Positions 1 through 10,600 of a stretch of DNA of 64,000 bases are shown piece by piece; the first letter of the stretch is position 1, and each line of letters begins with the position of its first letter. Origin of the DNA: Pseudomonas frederiksbergensis (GTDB taxonomy: Bacteria > Pseudomonadota > Gammaproteobacteria > Pseudomonadales > Pseudomonadaceae); the NCBI RefSeq assembly GCF_035751725.1, contig NZ_CP142104.1, positions 5,828,001-5,892,000 of the forward strand, read 5' to 3'. A model generated the notes under the pieces. It saw only the letters and a list, made by a program, of their open reading frames with translations. It was not told the origin of the DNA and searched no databases. Position numbers and translations under genes: made by a program.

Positions 1-1306
1 GCTGGGCGATGAGCGAGACGTTGCGCTTGAGCTCTTCGTTGACCAGGCCCAGCTCGGCTTGCAGGCGTGGATCAGCGCTGGCGGCGATGATGCTGTCCAA
101 TCGCTTGGTCGGGTCGTCGGCGTCATCGATGGCATCGGTCAGGGACGCGAGTCGCCCTTCTTTCTGCCACTGGGCGAACAATTCCTTGTACCGCGAACGC
201 GGCGCCGACAACGCGCCGACGGCCACGCGGAAACCAGTGGTTTCGTTGCTCTGCTCGGTGCCGTCGGCGGCAAACAGCGGGTACTCGCGGCGCATGCCGG
301 TGAACAACGTGCCCTCGCCTTCCAGGTAATTGCCGCCCTTGACCACGAAACCGCCATAAGCGCCCTGGCGGCGGCCGGCGTGCACCAATTGAAAGGATTC
401 CTGGACCATCTCGGCGGCGTTACCGACCACGTCGAACAAGCCGATGGGGTTCGGCAACCTGGTGCCGATGGGCATCAGCCGCGCGGCCTGGCCGGTGCCG
501 CCGGCAACCTGGTTGAACACCGCCCAATCGGCCAGCGGCCCGTCGCTTTCGCTGCCTTCCAGGCGTCGTGGGAACAGTCGGCCTTCCAAGTCTTGACGGC
601 TGACGGCGTGCCCACCCCGGGCGGCGAATTCCCATTCCACTTCGGTGGGCAGGCGCACGAAGCCCAGGCCGCCGTCCTCGGCGGACGTGCCGCGACCGCT
701 CACCGGCAGCAGGTCCTTGTGATATTTCATCAGCCAGGCGCTGTACACCGCCGAGAAGCGCTCGGCTTCGAACTTCGACAATTTCACCTTGGGCAACCGC
801 CCCGCCACGCCTTGGGGCAACTCGGCTTGCAAGGTTTCGCAGGCCGGTGCCGGCTCACCGCTGGCCAACGACTGGGCCTGGGCCATGACCTGGGCGTACT
901 GGCGGGCGGTGACTTCGTATTTGCCGATGAAATACAGCATCGGCTTGAGCGGCGTCTTGGCGTCGGTCTTTGGCATCAACGGCGTGATGGTCTTGTTCCA
1001 GTCCTTGGGCAGGTCCTTGAGGGTGAACTGGCCGTTGATGAAGTCCCGGCGATAACCGGAGATGAATGACTGTTGATAGCCCGCCTCGCCCTCGCTGAAC
1101 GGATAACCGAGGCTGATCTCGCGATCGTCCAGGGTGCCCTGGGCGAGGATGTAGACGTAGCGGAACACCATTTGCCCTTCACATGGCAGCGGCAGGCTGA
1201 CGTCGTCGGGCAATGGCTTGGGGTTGTCCAGCTTGTCCGTGCTCTCATCTGCCCAGGCCAGGCTGGCCAGGCTCAGCGCCACGGCGGCGCCCAATAACTT
1301 ATACAT
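1..1306 (-). CDS. tagR: TagR: periplasmic T6SS regulator, formylglycine-generating-enzyme fold (3' end cut by window)
   Basis: The minus-strand frame is open from ATG at 1306 to the window edge, giving at least 435 residues. It starts with a signal peptide (MYKLLGAAVALSLASLAWAD). The middle and C-terminal part carries FGE/SUMF1-type signatures: RLPTEVEWEFAARGG, a GLFDVVGNAAEMV stretch and a GGFVVKGGNY stretch, followed by ETTGFRVAVG. In P. aeruginosa TagR acts in the periplasm with TagQ, TagS and TagT upstream of the kinase PpkA to turn on H1-T6SS firing. The start overlaps the tagS stop by 8 bases, so it belongs to the same transcript. About 120 residues after the FGE-like core suggest a C-terminal extension that cannot be judged because the gene runs off the window. 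Confidence 0.85.
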   Translation of the reverse strand, partial: MYKLLGAAVALSLASLAWADESTDKLDNPKPLPDDVSLPLPCEGQMVFRYVYILAQGTLDDREISLGYPFSEGEAGYQQSFISGYRRDFINGQFTLKDLPKDWNKTITPLMPKTDAKTPLKPMLYFIGKYEVTARQYAQVMAQAQSLASGEPAPACETLQAELPQGVAGRLPKVKLSKFEAERFSAVYSAWLMKYHKDLLPVSGRGTSAEDGGLGFVRLPTEVEWEFAARGGHAVSRQDLEGRLFPRRLEGSESDGPLADWAVFNQVAGGTGQAARLMPIGTRLPNPIGLFDVVGNAAEMVQESFQLVHAGRRQGAYGGFVVKGGNYLEGEGTLFTGMRREYPLFAADGTEQSNETTGFRVAVGALSAPRSRYKELFAQWQKEGRLASLTDAIDDADDPTKRLDSIIAASADPRLQAELGLVNEELKRNVSLIAQ

Positions 1307-2495
1307 CGCGAATTCCTTCACACGCCTGGATGCGCGCCACCCGCCAGCCACCACATGCCGCCGCGACGGCGCTGACGCCGAGCACGGCCACCAGGGCCAA
1401 GGTGTAGTGACGCACCAGCAGATGACTGGCGTATTCACCGGGCATCTGCGCAAATAAATGATTCAGGCCCGACTGCGCCAGGCCATACAGCCCGGCGCTC
1501 AGCAGGGCCGCAAAGGTGGCGCTGTAGAGCGCCTGCAACACCACGAACAACAACAGCGCCGCCGTGGACACGCCCAACAGGCGCAACACCGACAGTTCCC
1601 GGCGCTTGCGCTCGACCGCCGCCAGGGCACCGGCAAAAATCGCCGCGAACGCGCCGGCCAAGGCCAGCCCGGCGATGATCCAGAACACGATCGACAGATT
1701 GCGGCTCAGCGATTGCACTTGGGCGATGGTCTGGGCCTGGGTCGAGACCAGCAGGTTCTGCCCGGCGAAAAACTGCCGCAGTGGCTCCACATCGCCGAGG
1801 CTGCGGGCATACAAGCGAAACGCCGGATACACCCGTTGCCCACTCATGCCCACCGCATCGCCCGGCCAACCGAACGCGGGCACGGCACGACCGTCGCGGT
1901 AATCTTCCGCCGCTTCGAGCAAGGCCAGCGGCGCGAACAAGCCATCCCGGGCGAAGGCTTCCAGCGGCAACACGTGCAGCACTTGCACCTGGGTGCGCTG
2001 CGCCTCGCTGCGACCGGCCACTTGCCGACCGAAACTGGCCTGCAACCAATCACCGGCCTTGGCCCCGAGCTTTTCAGCGGCGGTCTGGCTGAGCACCACT
2101 TGATCCAAGCCTTGCGGCACCGGCAGATGATCGAACAACGGATCGCCAGCGGCCGTGGGAATCATCTCGACCGTGACAACCGATACCGCGCTGCTCAAAT
2201 CCGCCGTCGCCGCGATCTGCCGGGTGCGCGGCAAGGCGAAGGCGACGTCGCTGCGCTGGCCCAGTTGTTCGACGAATCCGGCGCTGAAACGACCACCGCC
2301 CAAAGGGATGATTTCCCGGGTGGCCGGGTCGTTCTGCAAGCGTTCGGTCAGGCTGCTGACCAGGCCGAACTTCAGGCCGAACAGCACCAACAACGGCGCC
2401 ACCACGGCCACCAACGCCAGCACCGAACACGCCGACAGCCACGCATCGTTGCGGTAATCCTGCCAGGCCAGGGAAGCCACCAGCGCGCCGCGCAT
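1299..2495 (-). CDS. tagS: TagS: FtsX-like ABC permease of the TagQRST signalling module
   Basis: 398 residues. One membrane segment lies near the N terminus (residues about 17-45), then a large periplasmic domain, then three C-terminal segments (around IVFWIIAGLALAGAFAAIF, AALLLFVVLQALYSATFAAL and LALVAVLGVSAVAAACG). This is the four-helix MacB/FtsX permease layout. The loop ERKRRELSVLRLLGVS between helices 2 and 3 is the usual ATPase-contact region. The ATG at 2495 shares one base with the tagT stop (TGATG), which fixes the start and argues for coupled translation. With TagT it should form the inner-membrane ABC complex that passes a cell-envelope signal to PpkA; it is not expected to be a bulk transporter. 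Confidence 0.85.
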   Translation of the reverse strand: MRGALVASLAWQDYRNDAWLSACSVLALVAVVAPLLVLFGLKFGLVSSLTERLQNDPATREIIPLGGGRFSAGFVEQLGQRSDVAFALPRTRQIAATADLSSAVSVVTVEMIPTAAGDPLFDHLPVPQGLDQVVLSQTAAEKLGAKAGDWLQASFGRQVAGRSEAQRTQVQVLHVLPLEAFARDGLFAPLALLEAAEDYRDGRAVPAFGWPGDAVGMSGQRVYPAFRLYARSLGDVEPLRQFFAGQNLLVSTQAQTIAQVQSLSRNLSIVFWIIAGLALAGAFAAIFAGALAAVERKRRELSVLRLLGVSTAALLLFVVLQALYSATFAALLSAGLYGLAQSGLNHLFAQMPGEYASHLLVRHYTLALVAVLGVSAVAAACGGWRVARIQACEGIRDV

Positions 2496-3211
2496 CAGCA
2501 AGCCTCCCCGAGCGTGGCGGTAACGCCGCCATCGGTATCGCGACGGCAACTGATGCGCCGCACTTGCAAGCCGATGGCGCGGGCCAGCGCTTCGTCATGG
2601 GTCGCGACCACGCAGCAGACACCGTGCTCGCGCGCCTGAGCCACCAACAACTGCATGACGCGTTCGGCGTTCAGCGGGTCGAGGGCGGCGGTCGGCTCAT
2701 CGGCCAGCAACAGGCGCGGGCCGTGGGCCAAGGCCCGGGCGCAACTGACCCGCTGGCGTTGGCCGACGGAAAGGTCCGCCGGTTTCTTGTCCAGTTGATC
2801 GGCAATGTCCAGTTGTCCGGCCAGGCGCTTCACGCTGCCGTCATCCTTAAAGCCCAGCAGTTTGCGCGACAACTCGATGTTGCCGCGTACGTCCAGGAAG
2901 CCCAGCAGGCCACCGGTTTGCAGAACATAGCCCAGGTGCCGGCTGCGCAGCTCGGCCAAGGTGCCTTGTTGCGACGCACGCCACAGTTTGGCGATGTCGA
3001 GCGGCGCGTTGGCCGGCGTGAAGTCGAACTGCGCGGCCTGATCCGGTGCGAGCACCAGCGCCAGCAAGTCCAGCAGCGTGCTCTTGCCGCAGCCGCTGGG
3101 GCCGACCACCGCCAGTTGTTCGCCCGCGCGCAGCTGCAGCCGTGGTATCACCAGGCTGTAGCGTTGGCCGCCGGTACCCCGGCTTTTGTGCACTGCGCTC
3201 AGGTTCAGCAT
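2495..3211 (-). CDS. tagT: TagT: ABC transporter ATPase of the TagQRST signalling module
   Basis: 238 residues. The Walker A motif GPSGCGKS is at residues 37-44, the signature loop is LSVGQRQR, and Walker B is RLLLADEP followed by TAALDP and a switch His in VVATHDE. The open frame extends further upstream, but ATG at 3211 starts one base inside the ppkA stop, and the domain begins directly after it. The family is close to LolD/MacB-type ATPases. TagT with TagS is needed for PpkA-dependent T6SS activation in response to attack in P. aeruginosa. No unusual residues are seen in the nucleotide-binding motifs. Confidence 0.88.
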   Translation of the reverse strand: MLNLSAVHKSRGTGGQRYSLVIPRLQLRAGEQLAVVGPSGCGKSTLLDLLALVLAPDQAAQFDFTPANAPLDIAKLWRASQQGTLAELRSRHLGYVLQTGGLLGFLDVRGNIELSRKLLGFKDDGSVKRLAGQLDIADQLDKKPADLSVGQRQRVSCARALAHGPRLLLADEPTAALDPLNAERVMQLLVAQAREHGVCCVVATHDEALARAIGLQVRRISCRRDTDGGVTATLGEAC

Positions 3212-6200
3212 CACGGCAGCGTCGACAACGGAACGCGGTACAACGCATCGCCCGGCTCGGCATCGCCGAAGCGCACCCAGTTGGCGAGGTCGTTGTGGAA
3301 GGTTTCGTAGAGGCGAATCTTCGATTCGAGTTCGTCGATGAAGTCCTCCTGCTCGGCGACGCTCAACGATAACCACAAATCCTGAGTCATGTTCAGCGAT
3401 TTGCTGCGGTATGGCAGGCCTTCCAGGTACTCGCCGAGAATCCCGCCCGTGGCGAGGTTGCCACCCTTGCGCAGGGCCGACGGATCGCGGCTCATGTAGG
3501 CACTGGCGCTGGCGATTTCCTGGAAGAAATCCTTGGGCGAACTCTGGGTCTTGCGCGCCGCGTCGACGATCAGTTTCAGCGATTGTTGAAGGTCGTTGAG
3601 TTGCAGCTTGGTCAGCATCACGCAAACCTGGAACGCCGGCAGCGCCGGGTTGGTCAGGTCGCGGTCGGCGGTCCAGGCGCTGACCAGTTGCGGCGCCTGG
3701 CTGGCGGATTTGCGCCCCAAAAAGTCCATGTGCATTGCATAGCCGACCGCGGCCGATTTGTCGGCCAGGCTTGGCGCGGCGCTGAGCAACGGTACGCTCT
3801 GCGGCTTGTTGCTGCGCACTTGATGGACGAGGTCGGCGAACACCGAACCGATCTCGTCAACACGCTCGCCGAACTTGCGCACGTCGGCACCCGGCACCGG
3901 AATGTACAGGTCACCGATCTGCGGGTTGGCGTCGGCGGTCAGGGTGCGGTATTGAGTCTGCGCACCGCCATGGGTTTTCTTGCCGGCGTCGCTGAGCAGG
4001 TGCAGCGCGTAGATCTTGATCTGCTTGCCCAGCGCAGCCTGGCGCACTTCGGCCTCGTTCATTTGCGTGGCGGCAAACGGGTCGTTCTTGCGCAGGGCGC
4101 CGGCGTCGGTCACCAAGAGGATCAGGCGCCCGCCATAACCGGACCAGTCCATGCCTTCGACGGCTTCCATGACCCCGGCAAACGCATCTTCGTTGAACGA
4201 ATGGCTCGACACCGTGGACGCCTTGACCTGCCGCGCCAATTCCAGGAAGCGTTGCGGGTCGCGGCCCTGTTCAAGGGTGATCAAGGTCTTGGCGACGTAT
4301 TCCAGGCCCGGCGTTTTCTTGGTGCTGCTGCGAAAACCCACCATGCCGAAGCTGACACTGTCCAACTCGCCGCGCTCGGCGATGCGGGTTTGCAGTTGAT
4401 GTACCACGTCGCGGACCTGGTCGATGTAGGGTTGCATCGATACGGTGGTGTCCACCACCAGCACCACGGCGGTACGGAACGCGTCGGCGTTGGCGGTGGT
4501 GATCGGCGTGTTGCTCGCAGCCTTGGGGGTACTGCCGGGATCGATAGACGCCACGTTCAGCAACTGCACCGGCTGACCGTTTTCATCGAGGCTCTCGCGG
4601 GAATCGAAGATCGGCAAGAGATAAAACTGGTTCTGTGGCACGGCGCTGGCGGCGGGTTCCAGGGCCAGCACTTGCTGGTTTTCCTGGGGGCTCTGCTGGG
4701 CCTTGAGCAACACATTCCTGGCCGCCGAAGGGTTAGCCAGGAGCTTTTCCACTTCGCCAGGCTGACGCAGGAACATCACCGGCGCACGGCCGGAACGTTC
4801 GGTGAACTTGAGCACCAGGCTCTGCTTCCAATCGCTGACCTGGGCGGCGGGCAACCAACCGTCGCTGCGCCCGTCGGTGGCTGCGCCGACCCGTACCCAG
4901 GCGCTGCCATCGATGTCTTTGCGCTGATACACATACAGCACCGAAAACGCTGGCAGCGCCTTGCCCGGTGCGGCGCCCGGCGCGTCGGCGAGTTTCGCCC
5001 CCGGCTTGCTGAGCACACGCTGGAACAGGGTCTTCTTGCCGGCCATCAGCAGCGGACGCTGGCCGCCGTCGACCTCGGCTGCCACGGGCGGCTGGGCCGC
5101 AGGGGTGACCGCAGGCACGTCGGAAGTCTTCGGTGGCGACACTTGCGGCGGCTTGGCCGAGGGGGTCGTGGCCACTGGCGTCTTACCCTCTTTGCCATCG
5201 TCACCGGCCAACCACCAATAACCCGCGCCGCCCAACGCCAGCGCCACGGCGACCGCCACGGCGGCCAAGGCGAACACCGGCCCCTTGCGTTGCTCCGAGA
5301 CCGTGGATTGCGGTGTTGGCTTGATCGGCGAAGGTACAGGTTTGGATTGCGGCTGTGAGTAAGCCGGGCCGCTGGGAATTTCGATGGAAACGGGCGTCAG
5401 GCCCGCCAAATCATCCATCGCAGGCGGCGCGACAGGCAGTTCAAACGACAACGGCCGGATCAACGTCGCTTCCGCAGATGCCTCCGGCAAGTTATCCAAC
5501 GCGCGCAGCAACGCCGCCGCATCCGGGAAACGCTCCGCCGGATCCTTCGCCAACAACTTGCGCAACACGTCCTGGTAACGGCCGTGATGCACCGGCAACT
5601 CCGGCAACGGTTCGGTCAGGTGCGCCAGGGCCGTGGAGAGTGCGTCATTGCCGGTGTACGGCAGCTTGCCGACGAGGATTTCGTAGAGCACTACGCCCAG
5701 GGCGTAAAGGTCGGCGCGGCCGTCGATGTCTTGTCCACGGGCCTGTTCCGGGCTCATGTAGCTGGGCGTGCCGACGGCAAAACCGGCCTGGGTGAATTGG
5801 GTGCGGTCGTCCAGGGACTTGGCGATGCCGAAGTCCGACAACACCGCCGTGCCATCGGCGCGGAAGAGGATGTTGGCCGGCTTGACGTCACGGTGGACCA
5901 GGCCCAGCCCGTGGGCATAGCCCAGGGCCGAGGCGATCTGGCGAATGTAGGTCAGCCCCTGCTCCGGCGTCAGGCCCGCGGCGATGCGTTCCTTGAGCGT
6001 GCCGTTGGGCAGGTATTCCATCGCCATGTAATACAGCTCACCGACGTTGCCGATGTCATGGATGGTGACGGTGTGCGGGTGCGACAGGCGCGCCAGGGTC
6101 TTGCCTTCGCGCAAAAAGCGCTCGCAGAACGTCGGGTCGGCTGCCAGGGCGGCGGCCATGACTTTCAACGCCACCTTGCGCTCCAGCGAGCGTTGGGTCG

Positions 6201-6285
6201 CCAGGTACACGCTGGCCATCGCGCCTTCGCCGATCTCGCCGTCGATGTCGTAGCCGGGGATGACAATGTTCAGGGTCAAGCTCAT
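3211..6285 (-). CDS. ppkA: PpkA: membrane Ser/Thr kinase that activates the T6SS
   Basis: 1024 residues. The N-terminal Hanks-type kinase has the ATP-binding Lys at 41 (VALKV), the HRD triad at 131-133 (HRDVKPANIL) and DFG at 151-153, so it should be active. A Pro-rich linker and one membrane helix (ALAAVAVAVALALGGAGYWW) follow near residue 355. The periplasmic half holds an SH3-like segment and a von Willebrand A domain starting at VVLVVDTTVSM with a DTTVS metal-site motif. In P. aeruginosa PpkA phosphorylates Fha1 and is opposed by PppA. The start overlaps pppA by four bases (ATGA). Kinase, phosphatase, TagF and TagRST together form the full post-translational switch. Confidence 0.95.
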   Translation of the reverse strand: MSLTLNIVIPGYDIDGEIGEGAMASVYLATQRSLERKVALKVMAAALAADPTFCERFLREGKTLARLSHPHTVTIHDIGNVGELYYMAMEYLPNGTLKERIAAGLTPEQGLTYIRQIASALGYAHGLGLVHRDVKPANILFRADGTAVLSDFGIAKSLDDRTQFTQAGFAVGTPSYMSPEQARGQDIDGRADLYALGVVLYEILVGKLPYTGNDALSTALAHLTEPLPELPVHHGRYQDVLRKLLAKDPAERFPDAAALLRALDNLPEASAEATLIRPLSFELPVAPPAMDDLAGLTPVSIEIPSGPAYSQPQSKPVPSPIKPTPQSTVSEQRKGPVFALAAVAVAVALALGGAGYWWLAGDDGKEGKTPVATTPSAKPPQVSPPKTSDVPAVTPAAQPPVAAEVDGGQRPLLMAGKKTLFQRVLSKPGAKLADAPGAAPGKALPAFSVLYVYQRKDIDGSAWVRVGAATDGRSDGWLPAAQVSDWKQSLVLKFTERSGRAPVMFLRQPGEVEKLLANPSAARNVLLKAQQSPQENQQVLALEPAASAVPQNQFYLLPIFDSRESLDENGQPVQLLNVASIDPGSTPKAASNTPITTANADAFRTAVVLVVDTTVSMQPYIDQVRDVVHQLQTRIAERGELDSVSFGMVGFRSSTKKTPGLEYVAKTLITLEQGRDPQRFLELARQVKASTVSSHSFNEDAFAGVMEAVEGMDWSGYGGRLILLVTDAGALRKNDPFAATQMNEAEVRQAALGKQIKIYALHLLSDAGKKTHGGAQTQYRTLTADANPQIGDLYIPVPGADVRKFGERVDEIGSVFADLVHQVRSNKPQSVPLLSAAPSLADKSAAVGYAMHMDFLGRKSASQAPQLVSAWTADRDLTNPALPAFQVCVMLTKLQLNDLQQSLKLIVDAARKTQSSPKDFFQEIASASAYMSRDPSALRKGGNLATGGILGEYLEGLPYRSKSLNMTQDLWLSLSVAEQEDFIDELESKIRLYETFHNDLANWVRFGDAEPGDALYRVPLSTLP

Positions 6286-7013
6286 GACGGCACCTTCACG
6301 ACGACCACGGTGATGTTGTCCGGCGCGCCGCGCATCAGGCCCAGGGACACCAGGCTGCTGGCGATTTCGCCGGGCTCGTCGTGGCTCAATACTTCACGGA
6401 TTTCCTCGTCCTCGACGGTCTTGGTCAGGCCGTCGCTGCACAACAGGTAGCTGTCGCCGGGCACCAACAGCAGTTCGGTCAGCGCCAGGTTCAGTTGCGC
6501 CTCGACACCGATGGCGCGGGTGACGATGTTGGCGCGCGGATGCACGCGGGCCTCGGCTTCGCTGAGCAGGCCGCTGTCCTGCAAGTCCTGGACGTAGCTG
6601 TGATCCCGGGAGATGCCTTCGAGCACGCCGTCGCGCAGGCGATACAAACGGCTGTCACCGGCCCATAGGCACATGCCACGCAGGTCGCGGGCGGCCAACA
6701 CCACCACGGTGCTGCCCATCATGGTCACGCCACGGTTGGCGGTTTCTTCCCGCACGGCGGCGTTGACCCGCAGCAGGTCGCTTTGCAGCGCCGCGACGTA
6801 TTCGTCCAGCGAACGTCCCACGGCAATGCTGCGCAGGCTGTCGACGATCAGGCTGCTGACATAGTCGCCCGCCGCGTGTCCGCCCATGCCGTCGGCCACC
6901 ACCCAGAGGCCATTTTCCGGCAGATCCAGGCAGGCGTCTTCGTTGACCTGGCGGACCATGCCGACGTGGCTCTTGCTTGCAGACTTGATTGCTTTTCCGG
7001 CACTTGGACGCAT
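6282..7013 (-). CDS. pppA: PppA: PP2C-family phosphatase opposing PpkA
   Basis: 243 residues, a single PPM/PP2C catalytic domain. The metal-binding motifs are present: a VNEDACLDL stretch near residue 23, VVADGMGGHAAGD near 38-50, SDGLT further on, and DNITVVVVK at the C terminus. It dephosphorylates Fha and returns the apparatus to rest. Its stop overlaps the ppkA start, so the antagonists are made from one message. The start codon directly abuts the tagF stop. No membrane segment or secretion signal is seen, so it acts in the cytoplasm. Confidence 0.93.
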   Translation of the reverse strand: MRPSAGKAIKSASKSHVGMVRQVNEDACLDLPENGLWVVADGMGGHAAGDYVSSLIVDSLRSIAVGRSLDEYVAALQSDLLRVNAAVREETANRGVTMMGSTVVVLAARDLRGMCLWAGDSRLYRLRDGVLEGISRDHSYVQDLQDSGLLSEAEARVHPRANIVTRAIGVEAQLNLALTELLLVPGDSYLLCSDGLTKTVEDEEIREVLSHDEPGEIASSLVSLGLMRGAPDNITVVVVKVPS

Positions 7014-7667
7014 CTACACAACACCTTCTTGGCCGAGCAAAAATTGCGCAAAATCAGCGGCTGCCGGCAATCCCTGGCAGCGCATCAAACCGGGCGCGAT
7101 GCGCTCCGAACCCTGGCCCCACCACAGGCTCGCGCCTTCGCAGGACGACTCGGCCAGGGCGCTCATGCGCCGTTGCGGGTCGGTGGCATCGAAGCGATGC
7201 AGGCTGGCGAAGCGACTGCTCGGGGTGCGCGGCAGGTACATCGGGCCGCCCAAGGTTTCCAGCTGTTCGTTGAATGCTTCGAAACTCGCCTCCACGCTCA
7301 GCGTGCTCAGCAACAGATTCTCGACCCGCTCGAACCAATCGTCCGCGCCACCGACTACCGAGGCCGGGTCGGCATCCGGCTCCAGCAATACCGCGATGGT
7401 CAGCGGGAAATAACGCCCGACACGATCGATGCTCGGCATCAACACGCCCACTGCCGCATCCGGCCCGCACACACCCGGCGCGACCATGAAGCGCCACAGC
7501 GGACTGACCAGATAGGCGTCCAGCCAACGCTCGCCGAGGCTGCTCTGGCTGGCGAGCAAACCCGCCGCCAACCAGGAGTCCCACGGGCCGATAAAACCCT
7601 GGGGCAAGCCACGGCTGACGAAATCCCCGCGGCTGGCCAACTTTCCATAGAAGCCCGGTGTACTCAT
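7014..7667 (-). CDS. tagF: TagF: T6SS-associated post-translational repressor
   Basis: 217 residues. It begins GFYGKLASRGDFVSRGLP, the typical opening of the TagF (DUF2094) family, and continues with a WDSWLAAGL stretch and a DRVGRYFPLTI core. In P. aeruginosa H1-T6SS, TagF holds Fha in check independently of PpkA. Here it is a stand-alone gene, not a TagF-PppA fusion as in some other bacteria. Its start overlaps the tssM stop by four bases. Confidence 0.9.
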   Translation of the reverse strand: MSTPGFYGKLASRGDFVSRGLPQGFIGPWDSWLAAGLLASQSSLGERWLDAYLVSPLWRFMVAPGVCGPDAAVGVLMPSIDRVGRYFPLTIAVLLEPDADPASVVGGADDWFERVENLLLSTLSVEASFEAFNEQLETLGGPMYLPRTPSSRFASLHRFDATDPQRRMSALAESSCEGASLWWGQGSERIAPGLMRCQGLPAAADFAQFLLGQEGVV

Positions 7668-10600
7668 AGCCGCTCCGGGAGGCTGAAGCCGCTGAGCACC
7701 CGGCTCTTGAATGGGTTGAAGGCGCTGTTGGCCCGCAGCTCATAAGAGGCGCTGGCGCCATCGACCCGCAGCCGCAGGTTGAAGCGGTCCGGTGAGTTGC
7801 CGGCGGTCAGGTCCGATTGCTCCAGCAGCCGGAACCAGGCCCACGGCCCGTCCAGGGTAATGCCGGAACGACCGCTGGACGCCGGCGGCATGATTGAGAT
7901 CCGCACCACGCCGATGCTGCCGGGGTTCGGCCATTGCATGGCGGTCGGACGGCTCGGGCCGTGGTCGTAGCTCAGTTGCTGGCCGTCGAGGTCGAGCAAA
8001 AACTGGGTGATGGTCGAGTCCATCGCCACCGGCTTGAGTTCGAAACGCACCATCGGCTGCGTGCCGCCGGAACGGAAGAAGGCATCGCGGATGGTCGCTG
8101 CGCGCTGGAAGGTTTGCAGCACGCCTGGAGAAATGCCGAGCTTCTGCGCCGCGCCCGGCTGCCAGCGCCAGGTCTGGGTCGAAGTATCCACGTACGGTTG
8201 CAGGTACTTGCGGAAGTAGTTGTCCATCACCCCGCCGACGCCGAAGAACTGGCCGAAGTCATCCAGGGTCGCGTCTCGCGCGCTACCCGGCGACATGGGG
8301 TAGCGCCCGGCCAGGGACTGGCGATAGATGTTCACCACTTCGCTGGTCCAGGCGGCGTTCAGCTGGTTGCGCACCCCACCCATCATGGTGTTGGTGGTGG
8401 AGTTGACTACCGACTTGACCAGGCCCTGCACCAGCGGCGGCTGGCGTTCGGCGTTGAGGCTGACGCGGGTGGCGGCGGCCGATGCCTGGTTCTTGGCTTC
8501 GCCGAGCAAGGCATCGCCGCTGGCACCGACCATGGCGCTGACTTGCACGTACAGCGCGTTCATATCGGACAGCAGGCCATCGATGGCCGCAGGTTCGCCT
8601 TCGTTCTTGTTGACGATGCTGTTGAGCTCGGCGAAATGCGCGGTGATCGGGTCGTCGTTCGCTGCCGGCGCGTTTGGTGTTGCCTGCTCCTGGCCAAGCA
8701 GGCTGCCAAGGCGTTCCTTGAGCTTGTCCACGCCGTCTCCCGCCGGCACGCCTTGAGCGGCCAGCAGACGTTCATCCTGTTGCAGGTCGGTTTCCTTCGC
8801 CACCGCCACCAACAGCTTTTTCAACGGCGAGGTCGGGCCGGAAATCACCCGCAGCACATCGGCGGCCTGGGCCACGCTAGTGATCGGCACAAAGTCGATG
8901 TCGGCCAGCAAGGCATCCCATTGGCGCAGGTAGTCCTGGAAGTACAGGCGCCGCACATCGGCGGCCAGGCTGGCGACGTTCTGCTGGTCGGCCTCTTCAT
9001 GGCCCAGCACCCATTGCTCTTCGGCCAGGGTGCCGGTCTGGCTCAGGCTGCTGAGCAAGAAGCCCTGGCGGTAGCCCTTGACGGTGAAGAACCCGCTCAA
9101 GGGTTCGCCCAATGGCTTGCCGCTTTTGCGGCTGAACACTAGCGCGGCGTCACGCCCGGCGGCTTCGTTGATGCGAAAGTCCGGGATGCCTTCGGGCAGT
9201 TTCTGGCGCTTGATGCGGTCGTAGACGCGCTGGGCCACCGGCAGTTGTTGCAACTGGCGGCGCAGGTCTTCGATCAGGCGTGGGTCGAGGCGCGCGGTCG
9301 GTGGGCGGCGCTCGAAGAGCGCCTGCAAATGCCCGGTCAGGGCCTGGCGCTGCTCGGCTGGCAGATCGCGTGGCAGGCTGCGATCCCAGTCCAGGGCGAT
9401 CCACGCCTTGATGAAGTCGGTATCGTAATGCTCGTTATCAGCGAGCATCAGGTACGCCTTCAAGCCTTCGTAGAGGAAATCCGAATTGCCGCCGCTGTGC
9501 AGCTGCTCTTCGATGCGCGTCAGCAGGCGCGGCGCGAATACCGCGATCAAGAGCTTGCGGTAGACGCTGCCGGACTCGGCTTCGAGCATGTCGCCCTGGT
9601 ACAGGCCCAGGCCCTCGGCCCAGTCGGGCGCGTCATCGGCCAAGTGCTTGACGGCATTGAGCAGCGGCAACACCGCGAGGACGTCGCGTTGCGCCGGGCT
9701 GAGGTTCTGCACGGTCTGGCCCAGTGGCGCGACCTTCTGGTCGACCTGAGCGATGTAGGCCTGGTTGGCGCGGTAGCTGACCCACCACAACGTGCTGACC
9801 ACCAATACCAACACCACTGTGGAGGCCAGCACGCCACGGGCGATCCATTTGCGCCGCCGCTCGACCTTAGGATCGACACCCACCAACCCGCGCTCGGCAA
9901 ACGCCACGGCGGTGAAGAGTTTTTCGATGAAGTAGCTGCGCCCGGTGCCGGTCTGGCGCGCCAGGTGCTGGCGGTCCAGGTTCATGCTTTGGGCCATGGA
10001 GCCGATCAGACGATCGATCGGGCTGCCTTCCTGGGTGCCGCTGGTGAAATACACACCGCGCAGCAACACCCGCTCTTCAAAGGCGTTGGGTTTGAACACG
10101 CCGTCGAGGAAGCTTTGCAGGCAATCCTTCAAGGCACCGAACTGCTGAGGGAAGCCGTAGATAAGGTCGCGCCGCGCCGGGTCGCGCTCTTGTTGCAGGC
10201 GTTCGACCAAGCGGTCGTTGAGACGCTGTTCCAGCAAGGCAAATTCGCTTTGCAGGTGCGCCAGCGGGCTGTCGTTGCTCTTACCGTCGTCGAGGGCAAA
10301 CGTCATGCCCCAGACCTGGGCGCGTTCTTCCTTGCTCAGGCTGTCGAAGTACTCCATGAAGCCCGGCACCAAGTCGAGCTTGGTCAGCATCAGGTAGACC
10401 GGGAAACGCACGCCCAGTTGGGTGTACAACTCCTGGATCCGCAAGCGAATCGCCGCGGCATGGGCGGCGCGCTCGGCGTCGCTGCCCAGCAGCAGGTCGG
10501 ACAGGCTGATGGCAATGAACGCGCCATCGATCGGCCGACGGGCCCGCTGTTTTTTCAACAGGCCGAGGAAGCCCAGCCAGGCCGCTTTATCGACGGTCGC